A stretch of 64,000 nt of DNA from Mucilaginibacter tolerans (GTDB taxonomy: Bacteria > Bacteroidota > Bacteroidia > Sphingobacteriales > Sphingobacteriaceae). The DNA is taken from positions 1 through 64,000 of the forward strand of contig NZ_JAUMKB010000001.1 of assembly GCF_030519375.1 (NCBI RefSeq). Direction: 5' to 3'. The notes beneath the pieces were generated by a model that saw only the letters and a list, made by a program, of their open reading frames with translations, was not told the DNA's origin and did not search any database. This document shows, one piece after another, positions 1 through 8,560 of this stretch; the stretch's first letter is position 1, and each line of letters starts with the position of its first letter. Made by a program: the position numbers and the translations under genes.

Positions 1-70
1 AAGGATAATCTTGCTGCTATTTGAATATTGTACTTTTATTTATTATTAATCCTGTATCGTTTTTTTAGGA

Positions 71-196
71 CTAGTCACGATGACGCACATGGTGACGATG
101 CATGAAATGATGATGACGAAAATGCGTTTGCGCGCGTGCAGCGGTAAACACCAACGTCATTAAAGTCATCATTGCTATTACTTTTAAACACTTCAT
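71..196 (-). CDS. Small secreted His-rich protein
   Basis: A 41-residue frame starts at the ATG complementary to 194-196 and stops at 71-73. Residues 1-22 look like a signal peptide (Lys near the N-terminus, a hydrophobic Met/Leu/Val run, then ARA-Q as a plausible cleavage site). The remaining 19 residues are almost only His, Arg, Met and Phe, with about eight histidines. I do not recognise a family. The composition suggests periplasmic metal binding, which is inference. The next gene upstream (213-374) is on the same strand and also makes a tiny His-rich exported protein, so the two may be co-transcribed. Confidence 0.5.
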   Translation of the reverse strand: MKCLKVIAMMTLMTLVFTAARAQTHFRHHHFMHRHHVRHRD

Positions 197-212
197 TCTA
201 TTTACGATTTAA

Positions 213-374
213 TTAGTAATTACGGTAATCATGGTCGTGGTCATCACGGTCATGATTGTGATCATGATCATCCCAATGACGCCTGTGATGTTCTCTGTAT
301 TCTATTGAACAGCTTGACATAGCTACTGATGCAAATATCAGCAAGGCTATTAATCTTATTATTTGCTTTTTCAT
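213..374 (-). CDS. Small His/Asp-rich lipoprotein
   Basis: A 53-residue protein. I chose the ATG at 372-374 over one 75 bases further upstream because it begins directly with a lipoprotein signal (MKKQ, hydrophobic stretch, then SSC lipobox around residues 20-22). The mature part alternates His, Asp and Arg (HDHNHD-like), giving a strongly metal-binding composition. No known domain is visible. It would sit in the periplasm, anchored by lipid to the inner or outer membrane. It lies 16 bases upstream of another His-rich exported peptide on the same strand, which points to a shared metal-related role (inference). Confidence 0.55.
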   Translation of the reverse strand: MKKQIIRLIALLIFASVAMSSCSIEYREHHRRHWDDHDHNHDRDDHDHDYRNY

Positions 375-727
375 GGTAGTAATATTTTGTATTACAGATG
401 TATAAATAAAACCATTCAGAATCGGAATAGTTTCTATTTTTCTTTTCATAGCAGCGTCGTACTGTCAATTAAACTTGAACCTGGCAGCAAGCGTTGGATA
501 TACCTGTAACAGGTTTTCGCTGGTCAGGGGATTCATGCATAGTACTGAAGCAATTCCCGCTCACTTTAACTTTTTTCGTATAGCAGCGAGTAACTGCAGG
601 CAATAGCTCCCATCGTATCTTCCTCTATCACCAGTAAATCGCTAATCGGTTTCCTGTGATCGGCGAGTCATTGTCAAATCCAAAAGGTAACCTATTTACG
701 CGCAATACCGTAATAATCTCATAATTC
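375..727. other. Intergenic region without a clear gene
   Basis: No convincing coding frame on either strand. The only structure I see is a short dyad ACCTG-TAA-CAGGT at 502-514. The part next to 374 must hold the promoter of the His-rich lipoprotein, but I find no good TAnnTTTG box there. Confidence 0.4.
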
Positions 728-997
728 ATGAGAGGCTATATTACCATACCTAAGTCTGTTCCATGCCGCAACTGCAAATATTGCGGGTCGCGCCCCATTG
801 TCGCTCTTAGCGGCAAAGATGGGTATGTGGTAAAATGCCCTGTGAACAGCAACCATTATCAAACACCGGCTGGACTGATTGATATTGACGATTGGAATGC
901 CTATAATATCCCAAATACAGAGCTTGAGCCAGAAAGAGACCAACTGGTTGCCTGCTACGACAGCAAACTCAACTATACTTTCTTTCTGCCTGTATAA
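728..997 (+). CDS. Small zinc-ribbon (Lar-like) protein
   Basis: An 89-residue cytoplasmic protein. The N-terminal part carries CRNCKYCG (C13, C16, C19), a later CP (C37) and H43, then a DDWNAYN segment around residues 54-60. That order, a CxxCG knuckle, a second Cys cluster and a conserved Trp-Asn, resembles the zinc ribbon of the Lar restriction-alleviation family. The match is to a pattern only, and function is not assigned. It stands alone between a non-coding stretch and the VOC gene on the same strand, 50 bases downstream. Confidence 0.5.
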   Translation: MRGYITIPKSVPCRNCKYCGSRPIVALSGKDGYVVKCPVNSNHYQTPAGLIDIDDWNAYNIPNTELEPERDQLVACYDSKLNYTFFLPV

Positions 998-1047
998 ATG
1001 TTACACAGATTTTAATTCAGTTATTAGCTTTTTTGTACATTGCTTGT

Positions 1048-1506
1048 ATGAAAAAGACCAATCTGTTAAACCTCGTACTATTACTGGCAACGCTTACATT
1101 TTCGGGAGTTTGCTACGCCCAGGACAATAAACCAACCATGAATCATGTGGCCATTTGTACACACGATTTAAAACGGAGTGTAGCTTTTTATAATGATGTA
1201 ATGGAACTGACCAAAATCCCCAATCCTTTTCATGACACAGTACACCAATGGTTTGCTATCGGCCCTGGCAATGCACTTCATGTGATTCAGGCTGATTGTC
1301 CAGCTGTAGCCCATGATATCAACAATCACCTGTGCTTTAGCGTCCCCTCAATTGAAGGCTTTATGAAACATCTCGATCAATTCAACATTAAATATGGTGA
1401 TTGGGCTGGCACCTACAAGAAAACCCAACTGAGAACCGACGGCGTAACCCAGATCTATTTTCAGGACCCGGATGGTTATTGGATAGAGGTTAATAATGCT
1501 AAATAG
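1048..1506 (+). CDS. Secreted VOC (glyoxalase-fold) family protein
   Basis: A 152-residue protein. The start at 1048 gives a clean signal peptide (MKKT, hydrophobic core, CYAQ cleavage). The mature protein is a single vicinal-oxygen-chelate domain: MNHVAICTHDL opens the first beta-alpha-beta-beta-beta unit, and FQDPDGYWIEV closes the second with its metal-ligand Glu. The His in NHVA and that Glu are the usual metal ligands of glyoxalase I and bleomycin-resistance proteins. Export is less usual for the fold. The substrate is unknown. It faces the methyltransferase gene tail to tail, two bases away. Confidence 0.8.
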   Translation: MKKTNLLNLVLLLATLTFSGVCYAQDNKPTMNHVAICTHDLKRSVAFYNDVMELTKIPNPFHDTVHQWFAIGPGNALHVIQADCPAVAHDINNHLCFSVPSIEGFMKHLDQFNIKYGDWAGTYKKTQLRTDGVTQIYFQDPDGYWIEVNNAK

Positions 1507-1508
1507 CT

Positions 1509-2378
1509 CTACTTTTCACCATAAATAATGGTCGTACCAAAATCAAGCAGCGCCCTTCTGTTGGTGCTATTTGCATTAATAACAGCGTAAACGTCATTTT
1601 TAATAGCTTCAATTGTGGTTTCATCCATTTTTGCCAGCGCAGCAATTACAGACTCTGAAACATCCGTCCTGTTTTGCCAGTAAGTATCAGCGTCAATAAA
1701 ATCGACCTTGCCGGTAAGCTCCTGTTCGCCAAGATGTTTAAAACCTGAATTTGCAAAAATATCAGTCATCAGTCCCGCTTTGGAACAACGGAACATGCCA
1801 GGCGCGCCTGTAGGAAGTTGTGGCAATTCGATATACTTATTGACAACGTCTATCATGGCGGTGTACCAAAAGTTTTTATCCGGAGCGCCCCAAACTGAAA
1901 TAGCCATGCGGCCGCCAGGTTTCAGCACACGGTACATTTCATTAGCAGCCACCTGCATATCCGGAAAAAACATAAAACCCATCCGGCAACTGATTTTGGT
2001 AAACGTATTATCATCAAAAGGCAATTGGCTAACATCCGCTGCTTTCGTGCTATAGTTTTTTAGCCCTTTGGCAGCAGCATTTGCCACAGCTATCCGCAAC
2101 ATTTCTTCAGCCAGATCGGTGCCTGTTACATTTCCTTTCCTGGCAATCGCAGCAATAGTCAGCCCCGGTTCGCCGGTACCGGCAGCAATATCCAAAACCA
2201 TATCGTCTTCTTTTATTTCGAGCCGTTCAATGATCGCCTCACCCACCGGACGCATAAATTGCATGATAAACTGATCCCATTTTTGCCACCCGGTTGAAAC
2301 TTTGTTCCACACCTGTTTTTGCTCTTCGCGAATTTGTTCTTGCTGAAGTCCCATAATACTTATTGTAAACTTAGACAT
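1509..2378 (-). CDS. Class I SAM-dependent methyltransferase
   Basis: A 289-residue cytoplasmic methyltransferase of the UbiE/Methyltransf_11 type. Motif I is VLDIAAGTGEPGL around residues 62-74, followed by an acidic loop (GTDLAEEML), DVSQLPFDDNTF (motif II region) and VLKPGGRMAISVWG (motif III). The acceptor substrate cannot be read from the sequence. A second Met eight codons in (codon 2352-2354) is an equally possible start because the first eight residues are not typical of the family. It is convergent with the VOC gene and has a single-gene appearance. Confidence 0.85.
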   Translation of the reverse strand: MSKFTISIMGLQQEQIREEQKQVWNKVSTGWQKWDQFIMQFMRPVGEAIIERLEIKEDDMVLDIAAGTGEPGLTIAAIARKGNVTGTDLAEEMLRIAVANAAAKGLKNYSTKAADVSQLPFDDNTFTKISCRMGFMFFPDMQVAANEMYRVLKPGGRMAISVWGAPDKNFWYTAMIDVVNKYIELPQLPTGAPGMFRCSKAGLMTDIFANSGFKHLGEQELTGKVDFIDADTYWQNRTDVSESVIAALAKMDETTIEAIKNDVYAVINANSTNRRALLDFGTTIIYGEK

Positions 2379-2532
2379 TTCAGCGCTTCGTTTTTAGCAT
2401 TGAATGTTTTGTGAGCCACAAATGACATAGAAATGTTATGTTTAAATTGATAGTTGACAAAGCCTATAACTTAAATAGAATTATTTTTACATTTACCAGA
2501 CTTTGTAATAATAAATGTTTAAACATATAATT

Positions 2533-2540
2533 ATACATTT
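2533..2540 (+). promoter_or_regulatory. Candidate -7 promoter element for yceI-like gene
   Basis: TACATTTG fits the Bacteroidota -7 consensus TAnnTTTG and lies 42 bases before the ATG at 2583. No good TTTG -33 box is present at the usual 19-21 base spacing, so support is partial. Confidence 0.4.
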
Positions 2541-2582
2541 GTCTCATAATTTTAAAACAGTCCATTAAAAAGAGATTAAAAA

Positions 2583-3155
2583 ATGAAAAAGATCATTCTA
2601 CTAGCTGCAGTTGCCTTAATGAACACCGCAGTATTTGCGCAGACATGGAAAGTAAATAAAGCACACTCGCATTTTACATTTACCATCACCCACTTAGCCG
2701 TGTCCGATGTTGACGGCGTATTTAAAGATTTTGATGCTACCATTACTGCTTCAAAACCTGATTTCAGCGACGCTAAAGTTGAATTTGTTGCGCAAACAGC
2801 TTCTGTAAACACTGGTGTTGATCAACGCGACGGTCACTTAAAAAGCCCTGATTTTTTTGATGTAGCTAAATACCCAACTGTTAACTTCGTTAGCACCGCC
2901 ATCAAAACAACTTCTCCTAGTCATTACAAACTAACTGGTAATTTAACTTTGAATGGCGTAACTAAACCAGTTACTCTTGACCTTGTATACCGCGGAACGA
3001 TTACCAACCCAATGACTAAGGCACCTGATGCTGGTTTCTCAGTTTCTGGATCTATTAATCGCTCTGATTTTACTTTCGGCAGCAAATTTGGTTCTCCAAT
3101 GCTGAGCGACGAAGTTACTTTCAAAGCCTCAGGTGAGTTTGACAAAGCAAACTAA
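2583..3155 (+). CDS. Secreted YceI family lipid-binding protein
   Basis: A 190-residue protein with an N-terminal signal peptide ending VFAQ (residues 1-20). The rest is a YceI beta-barrel of the lipocalin-like type: TWKVNKAHSHFTFTITHL, the central DQRDGHLKSPDFFDVAKYPTV segment (strongly conserved in YceI), and a final VTFKASGEF strand. YceI proteins bind polyisoprenoid or fatty-acid-like ligands in the periplasm. Which ligand applies here is unknown. It is monocistronic: there is its own promoter-like box upstream and a hairpin followed by a T run directly downstream. Confidence 0.9.
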   Translation: MKKIILLAAVALMNTAVFAQTWKVNKAHSHFTFTITHLAVSDVDGVFKDFDATITASKPDFSDAKVEFVAQTASVNTGVDQRDGHLKSPDFFDVAKYPTVNFVSTAIKTTSPSHYKLTGNLTLNGVTKPVTLDLVYRGTITNPMTKAPDAGFSVSGSINRSDFTFGSKFGSPMLSDEVTFKASGEFDKAN

Positions 3156-3184
3156 TAAGAAATTTAATAGCGATTAACCATTGT

Positions 3185-3217
3185 AAAAGCGTTCCGGTTC
3201 CCGGCGCGCTTTTTTTA
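3185..3217 (+). terminator. Rho-independent terminator after yceI-like gene
   Basis: Outer arms AAAAGCG / CGCTTTT (3185-3191 and 3207-3213) enclose an inner CCGG-TTC-CCGG hairpin, followed by a T run. It lies 30 bases after the stop at 3155 and also separates this gene from the convergent DUF2147 gene. Confidence 0.7.
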
Positions 3218-3655
3218 TACCCTTTTAAATACCATAGTGCGGCCAAGCAACTTTAGGTGCCAGTAGCCCTTCACCTTCATAGTGCCGTCTTTATCGATGT
3301 ATCCGGCAGCGTCCCATTCCTTACCGTGCTGGGCATCGTATATTTTTCCGCCTTCCCAGGTATGGCTATCCCAATCATAATGAAGACCTCGTAATATCTC
3401 CAGCCCCAATATTCTCCGATTGCGCAGGGCCGGGTCTGGATTATGCTTATCGCGCCATTCTTCCATAGGCTTGCTTGGATCATCATTAAACCATATTATT
3501 TTGGCCTTGAACTGTTCTTTTTCCTTATAAACCTCAACCATCAGCTTCTTATCGGCCGACAACCATTTACCCAATATCCTATCGTTCTCGGGCACAGCAG
3601 CATGAGATTGAAAGTTTAATCCGACAAAAAACAGGAGAGACAGAAATTTAAACAT
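3215..3655 (-). CDS. Secreted DUF2147 family protein
   Basis: A 146-residue protein with a signal peptide (residues about 1-19, ending SHAA). The mature part fits DUF2147: an early ILGKWLSADKKLMVEVYKE strand, then EWRDKHNPDPALRNRRILG, GLHYDWDSHTWEGGKIYDAQHGKEW and VKGYWHLKLLGRTMVFKRV. Family members are small periplasmic beta-sandwich proteins of unknown role, common in Bacteroidota and Proteobacteria. It ends just inside the T run of the facing terminator. Confidence 0.85.
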   Translation of the reverse strand: MFKFLSLLFFVGLNFQSHAAVPENDRILGKWLSADKKLMVEVYKEKEQFKAKIIWFNDDPSKPMEEWRDKHNPDPALRNRRILGLEILRGLHYDWDSHTWEGGKIYDAQHGKEWDAAGYIDKDGTMKVKGYWHLKLLGRTMVFKRV

Positions 3656-3715
3656 AGCAGATAAACGGATAACCGGCGCAGCGGTTTTGCAAATATCCGA
3701 TATAAAACGCGGATA

Positions 3716-4171
3716 TCAACGTTTCATTACACGCTCACATATTTCTATCCATTGCTGTGGTGTCAGTTTCCCCGCTAGTTCACCAATTAATTGGTACGGT
3801 ATATCGTCCATTTTTTTAAAGCGAATACAACCTGCACCCATATCCAACCTGGTTTTACAATGCTTTGGATATTCACTCACAAACCAGTCTTTCAGCTTCG
3901 AATCGCCATAAACGCATGTGGCATATAAAGCAATGTAATTCTTTTGCGATGCCAGGTTAATATACGGCAGCGGCACTTTCGGATTACAGTGATACCCCTT
4001 GGGATAAATGGAATGCGGCACCACATAGCCCAGCATACCATAGCCTATTGTTTCCTCAAAGCCAGCCGGAAGATTTTTCACTAATACGTCACGAATTTTA
4101 CTGATCACCTCCTTCCTGTCAGGCGGAAGCGAATCAATGTATTCCTGCGGTGTTTTAGCCGTGGATTGCAT
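3716..4171 (-). CDS. DUF1801 family protein
   Basis: A 151-residue cytoplasmic protein. It begins with the DUF1801 signature of about YIDSLPPDRKEVISKIRDVL, then GFEETIGYGMLGYVVP and a strand-rich middle (INLASQKNYIALYAT), ending with a helical FKKMDDIPYQLIGELAGK segment. The fold is that of YdhG/Fra-like proteins; some relatives have been linked to iron handling but no activity is established. It follows the DUF2147 gene on the same strand across a 60-base gap, with no sign of a shared task. Confidence 0.8.
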   Translation of the reverse strand: MQSTAKTPQEYIDSLPPDRKEVISKIRDVLVKNLPAGFEETIGYGMLGYVVPHSIYPKGYHCNPKVPLPYINLASQKNYIALYATCVYGDSKLKDWFVSEYPKHCKTRLDMGAGCIRFKKMDDIPYQLIGELAGKLTPQQWIEICERVMKR

Positions 4172-4200
4172 GGGAGTTGACTACGAATAGATAAATATAA

Positions 4201-4596
4201 TCATTCAGATAACACTTGAGGTAGCGCGTCAAACCATAGCCGATCTTTAGCCGCACCTATAATACTATGGTCAATTATTAAATAAAGTGTATTTAGCATT
4301 CCTCCATCATAATAACTTATCCTGAGCGGCTGCCAAAACACACCTGTATTTTTTACATAAGTAGATTTATATACTACATCGAAGCCAAGAAATAGCTGAC
4401 TAAGGTTAGTAAAAGGAATATTCAGTTCAATATCTCCATTTATAATTAAATTACTATCAGTCAGCAGCATCTCACCTTCATGATGGTGCAGGGGTTTCAC
4501 GAAAGAAAATAAGGCTCGTATCTCGCCTTTAAGTCCGCTTTCGGCAATCTCATCAGGATAACTCCACATTACCTGGCCGGTCATTAGTATATTCAT
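4201..4596 (-). CDS. Hypothetical beta-rich protein
   Basis: A 131-residue protein using the ATG at 4594-4596; an upstream Met at 4626 would add ten residues encoded partly by a repetitive CCGAAAT stretch, so I prefer the inner start. The protein is built of alternating hydrophobic strands (EGEMLLTDSNLIINGDIEL, FLGFDVVYKSTYV, LRISYYDGGMLNTLYLII) and would fit a PH/GRAM-like barrel, but no conserved motif identifies it. It has no signal peptide or membrane segment. It lies 29 bases before the DUF1801 gene on the same strand. Confidence 0.55.
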   Translation of the reverse strand: MNILMTGQVMWSYPDEIAESGLKGEIRALFSFVKPLHHHEGEMLLTDSNLIINGDIELNIPFTNLSQLFLGFDVVYKSTYVKNTGVFWQPLRISYYDGGMLNTLYLIIDHSIIGAAKDRLWFDALPQVLSE

Positions 4597-4610
4597 ATCA
4601 TAAATATAAA

Positions 4611-4641
4611 ATCCGAAATCGGACATCCGAAATTCGAAATC
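4611..4641. repeat. Short CCGAAAT-type intergenic repeat
   Basis: The units ATCCGAAATC, ATCCGAAATT and TTCGAAATC follow each other directly, with an internal CCGAAATCGG dyad. It is low-complexity intergenic DNA between divergent genes, of a type often scattered in Sphingobacteriaceae genomes (from memory, unchecked). Confidence 0.4.
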
Positions 4642-4668
4642 TATAATACGTATCTCTTACCGTCTTTA

Positions 4669-4676
4669 TATATTTG
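4669..4676 (+). promoter_or_regulatory. Candidate -7 promoter element of the GH3 gene
   Basis: TATATTTG matches TAnnTTTG exactly and lies 22 bases before the ATG at 4699, giving a short leader. No clear -33 box is seen. Confidence 0.45.
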
Positions 4677-4698
4677 ACCATAAACCTGTTTCTCCTCC

Positions 4699-7098
4699 AT
4701 GAAAAAACTGCCACTGCTACTACCAATACTACTATTATCATTAGATATGTCTGCTCAGCAAAAGAATATCTATCACAAGGGTTGGGTCGATTTTAACAAA
4801 AATGGCAAGATGGATGTATTTGAGGATCCATCGCAGCCCGTTGATAAACGCATCAATGATTTGCTAAACCAAATGACTGTTGAGGAAAAGACCTGCCAGT
4901 TAGCCACGCTTTATGGGTATAAACGGGTTTTGAAAGAGGAGATGCCTGCTGAATCATGGAAGCATGAGGTATGGAAAGATGGCATTGCCAATATTGATGA
5001 AGAACTGAACAATCTTACTTCGCATACTGACGATGCCCCAACCCAATATTCGTACCCATATAGTAAACATGCGGCCGCTATCAATACCATACAACGCTGG
5101 TTTGTGGAAGAAACCCGTATGGGCATCCCGGTTGATTTCACAAATGAAGGTATTCACGGCCTTAACCATGACCGTGCTACTCCTCTGCCTGCACCTATTG
5201 GCATAGGCAGCACCTGGGATAAGAGCCTGGTTCGGCAAGCTGGTCAAACTGTAGGGCGCGAGGCAAGGGCTTTAGGTTATACTAATGTATATGCTCCAAT
5301 CCTCGACCCAGCCCGCGACCAGCGCTGGGGTCGTGTAGTAGAATGTTATGGCGAAGATCCTTTCCTGATAGCCGAATTAGGCAAACAAATGACCCTCGGC
5401 ATACAAGAAGAGGGTGCCGCATCTACCTTAAAACATTTTGCCGTTTATAGTGTCCCTAAAGGCGGTCGTGATGGCGCAGCGCGTACCGATCCGCACGTAG
5501 CACCACGCGAAATGTACCAGATATATCTTTACCCTTTTCGTAGCGTGATACAGGAGGCCCACGCTATGGGTGTGATGAGTAGTTATAATGATTGGGACGG
5601 TCAGCCCATAACCGGGAGTTACTATTTCCTGACGGAATTGCTTCGTCAAAAATTTGGCTTTAATGGCTATGTGGTGTCCGATAGTGAAGCTGTTGAATAC
5701 CTTTATTCTAAACACCACGTCGCGGGAGATATTAAAGAAGCAGTTCGACAGGCGATAGAAGCGGGCTTGAACGTTAGGACCAACTTCACTATGCCACAAA
5801 CCTATATTTTGCCTTTACGCGAGTTGGTCAACGAGGGCAAAGTCTCCATGAAAACACTGGATTCACGCGTGGCTGATGTGCTGCGGGTAAAATTCAAGCT
5901 GGGTTTGTTTGATGATCCTTATGTGAAAGATCCAAAAGCAGCAGATAAAATTGTTCACACAGCAGAAGCTGAGGCAATGAGCCTGCAAATGAACCGCGAA
6001 AGTATGGTGTTATTGAAAAATACAAATAACCTGCTGCCATTGAATAAATCCGCCTTCAAAAAAATATTAGTAACAGGCCCATTGGCTGCTGAAACTAGCT
6101 ATGCGATCAGCCGCTATGGCCCGTCGCACAATCCTGTAACCAATGTGGTTGATGGTATCAAAAATTATGTAGGTAAGGGTACTCAGGTAAATTATGTAAA
6201 GGGTTGCGATGTTGTTGATGCTACCTGGCCAGAGAGCGAGATCATCGAAACCGCGCTTACTTCACAGGAACAAGCAGGGATCGACTCGGCGGTAAACCAG
6301 GCCAAACAATCGGATGTGATAATCGCCGTTGTTGGCGAAGATGTGGACCGTGTGGGTGAAAGCCTTTCACGTACAGGATTAAACCTGCCCGGTCGGCAGC
6401 TAAAGCTGATAGAGGCTTTGCAGGCAACTGGTAAGCCGGTTGTGATGGTCATGATCAACGGGCAACCGCTCACCATCAACTGGGAAAACAAATATGTACC
6501 TGCTATTCTCGAGGCCTGGTTCCCCGGGCCGCAAAGCGGCAAGGTAATAGCCGAAACGATCTTCGGAGATAATAATCCGGGTGGAAAGTTATCCATCACC
6601 TTTCCTAAAACTACCGGACAAATTGAATTCAACTTCCCATTTAAACCTGCTTCACAAGCCGGGCAAGGCGGTTCCAATAGCTGGGGCAAAACCAGTGTGA
6701 ATGGTGCACTATATCCTTTCGGGTACGGTTTAAGTTATACTACTTTCGACTTCAGCAACCTTCAGGTATCACCCGAAAAAGAACATCAGCAGGGAGATGT
6801 TAAAGTAATGGTTGATGTATCTAATACTGGTCAGCGCAAGGGCGACGAAGTAGTGCAACTATACCTGAAGCAGGAGATCAGCGATGTAACCACCTATGAG
6901 TATGACCTGCGCGGTTTCGAACGTGTAACTCTCCATCCTGGTGAAAAGAAGACAGTGGAATTTACGCTGCATCCCGATGACCTCGCCATTCTGGATAAAA
7001 ACATGAACTGGACAGTTGAACCAGGTAAATTCCAAGTCATGATTGGCAATTCGTCTGAGGATATTAAATTGAAGAAAGAGTTTGAGGTAGAGAAGTAA
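4699..7098 (+). CDS. Secreted glycoside hydrolase family 3 (beta-glucosidase/xylosidase type)
   Basis: A 799-residue periplasmic enzyme that releases terminal sugars from beta-linked oligosaccharides. A signal peptide (residues 1-20) is followed by an unusual DFNKNGKMDVFED stretch that resembles a calcium-binding EF loop. The GH3 N-terminal barrel (about 60-390) carries KHFAVYS and the nucleophile Asp328 in GYVVSDSEA. The alpha/beta sandwich (about 420-650) carries the acid/base region with Glu547 and Glu554 (VGESLSRTGLNLPG). A fibronectin-III-like domain closes the protein (about 690-790). Exact sugar specificity cannot be read. The ROK repressor gene 155 bases downstream is a plausible regulator. 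Confidence 0.92.
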   Translation: MKKLPLLLPILLLSLDMSAQQKNIYHKGWVDFNKNGKMDVFEDPSQPVDKRINDLLNQMTVEEKTCQLATLYGYKRVLKEEMPAESWKHEVWKDGIANIDEELNNLTSHTDDAPTQYSYPYSKHAAAINTIQRWFVEETRMGIPVDFTNEGIHGLNHDRATPLPAPIGIGSTWDKSLVRQAGQTVGREARALGYTNVYAPILDPARDQRWGRVVECYGEDPFLIAELGKQMTLGIQEEGAASTLKHFAVYSVPKGGRDGAARTDPHVAPREMYQIYLYPFRSVIQEAHAMGVMSSYNDWDGQPITGSYYFLTELLRQKFGFNGYVVSDSEAVEYLYSKHHVAGDIKEAVRQAIEAGLNVRTNFTMPQTYILPLRELVNEGKVSMKTLDSRVADVLRVKFKLGLFDDPYVKDPKAADKIVHTAEAEAMSLQMNRESMVLLKNTNNLLPLNKSAFKKILVTGPLAAETSYAISRYGPSHNPVTNVVDGIKNYVGKGTQVNYVKGCDVVDATWPESEIIETALTSQEQAGIDSAVNQAKQSDVIIAVVGEDVDRVGESLSRTGLNLPGRQLKLIEALQATGKPVVMVMINGQPLTINWENKYVPAILEAWFPGPQSGKVIAETIFGDNNPGGKLSITFPKTTGQIEFNFPFKPASQAGQGGSNSWGKTSVNGALYPFGYGLSYTTFDFSNLQVSPEKEHQQGDVKVMVDVSNTGQRKGDEVVQLYLKQEISDVTTYEYDLRGFERVTLHPGEKKTVEFTLHPDDLAILDKNMNWTVEPGKFQVMIGNSSEDIKLKKEFEVEK

Positions 7099-7253
7099 GA
7101 TGAAGTCGGAATAACAGCACAAAACCCACATCAAAAAAATTTAAGTGTGTATAGTACAACTAAACATTTGCAGATTATTTTCTAAATACATACTTTTATA
7201 AATATTTTAAGAAGTTTTAATGCTTTCTAAACCTGCATAACCTAGATTATTTG

Positions 7254-8471
7254 ATGGAAATAAAACCAAAGACTGTAAAAAGCGCTCAGTTAAAAAATCT
7301 GATCGTAAAACAGCTATATTTCGATAACGCATTATCCTGCGCAGAATTGAGTGAACTTTTTGATAAAAGTATCCCTTCAATCACAAAAGCAGTTAACGAA
7401 CTGATTACAGAAGGCTTTGTGGTGGAGCATGGCTATGCGCCTTCAAGCGGTGGCCGCCGTCCCCTTTTATATTCTATTAAGCCAGATGCTATGTACATCC
7501 TGGCTATCGCGATGGATCAGCTCTCGACACGTATACAGTTACTCGATCTTCTGAACAGGCCGGTTGCTGATTCATTGACCTTCGACCTGCGGCTGTTAAA
7601 TAACGATGCAGCATTGGCAACCCTGGTAAAAAGCATCAATAGTTATATCCTGAAGTCGGGGATACCAAAGGAAAAAATTGCGGGTATCGGTATGGGTATG
7701 CCTGGTTTCATCAATGTGCGCCAGGGCATTAATTACACCTATCTTAATGCAGGTAGCAAGAGTCTCGTACAATATTTACATGATGAGATCGGCTTGCCTG
7801 TTTATATCGACAACGACTCGAGCCTTATTGCACTTGCCGAACAGCGTTTTGGTATAGCCAAAGCCCAGCAAAATGTGATGGTGATCAATCTGGGCTGGGG
7901 TATTGGTCTGGGTATGATCGTTAACGGCGAAATATTCAGAGGGCATAACGGCTTTGCAGGTGAACTGAGCCATATCCCGTTATCCGACGATGATGCACTT
8001 TGTGCCTGCGGTAAAAGAGGCTGCCTTGAAACAGTAGCGTCGATGCAGGTTGTAGCCGAAAAAGCAATAGAAGGCATAAACAGCGGCAGGGCTACCAGTC
8101 TTAAAGACACCGGGGCTGCAGCGTCAAAGGCCTTGCTTGATGACATTCTGGATGCAGCCGGTAAGGGCGATCAGTTTGCTATCGAACTCCTTTCGGATGC
8201 TGCTTACAAAATAGGCAAGGCACTAGCTATCCTTATTCATATCATGAACCCACAAACCATTGTATTAAGTGGTCGCGGCGCACGTGCAGGAAAGATTCTG
8301 ATGGCTCCAATACAACAGGCTTTACACAAATACTGTATCCCCCGCCTGGCAGAAAGCACACAACTGCTGATATCAGATCTGGGTTTTGATGCCGAATTAA
8401 TAGGCGCGGCAGTTTTGATGATGGAAAATTTTGAAAAGGAAATAAAAAGCGTGTCCAGGCTCGAGGTTTAG
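7254..8471 (+). CDS. ROK family transcriptional regulator (NagC/XylR type)
   Basis: A 405-residue regulator. I use the ATG at 7254 rather than the TTG just before it. Residues about 10-70 form a winged helix (CAELSELFDKSIPSITKAVNEL). Then comes a ROK sugar-kinase-like domain with DNDSSLIAL, the glycine-rich GWGIGLGMIVNG, GELSHIPL and the zinc motif CACGKRGCLE. ROK regulators bind a sugar or sugar phosphate and leave DNA. Its place behind the GH3 gene on the same strand suggests it controls use of the released sugar (inference). No clear operator dyad was found in the 155-base gap. Confidence 0.9.
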   Translation: MEIKPKTVKSAQLKNLIVKQLYFDNALSCAELSELFDKSIPSITKAVNELITEGFVVEHGYAPSSGGRRPLLYSIKPDAMYILAIAMDQLSTRIQLLDLLNRPVADSLTFDLRLLNNDAALATLVKSINSYILKSGIPKEKIAGIGMGMPGFINVRQGINYTYLNAGSKSLVQYLHDEIGLPVYIDNDSSLIALAEQRFGIAKAQQNVMVINLGWGIGLGMIVNGEIFRGHNGFAGELSHIPLSDDDALCACGKRGCLETVASMQVVAEKAIEGINSGRATSLKDTGAAASKALLDDILDAAGKGDQFAIELLSDAAYKIGKALAILIHIMNPQTIVLSGRGARAGKILMAPIQQALHKYCIPRLAESTQLLISDLGFDAELIGAAVLMMENFEKEIKSVSRLEV

Positions 8472-8560
8472 TACCCAAGCAAACATATAACATAAGCTTT
8501 ATTTTGTCCTAATGGCATTTATGTTTAACTTGGTTGCGGTGAACCCTATTAATATCAACT

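Noticed and set aside
2452..2476. E. coli-type promoter TTGACA before the YceI gene
   Set aside because: Bacteroidota sigma factors do not use this pattern, and the exact TACATTTG box nearer the gene is a better candidate.
4911..5799. Long open frames on the minus strand opposite the GH3 gene
   Set aside because: They have no domain, no start signals, and follow the codon bias shadow of a clearly conserved GH3 enzyme.
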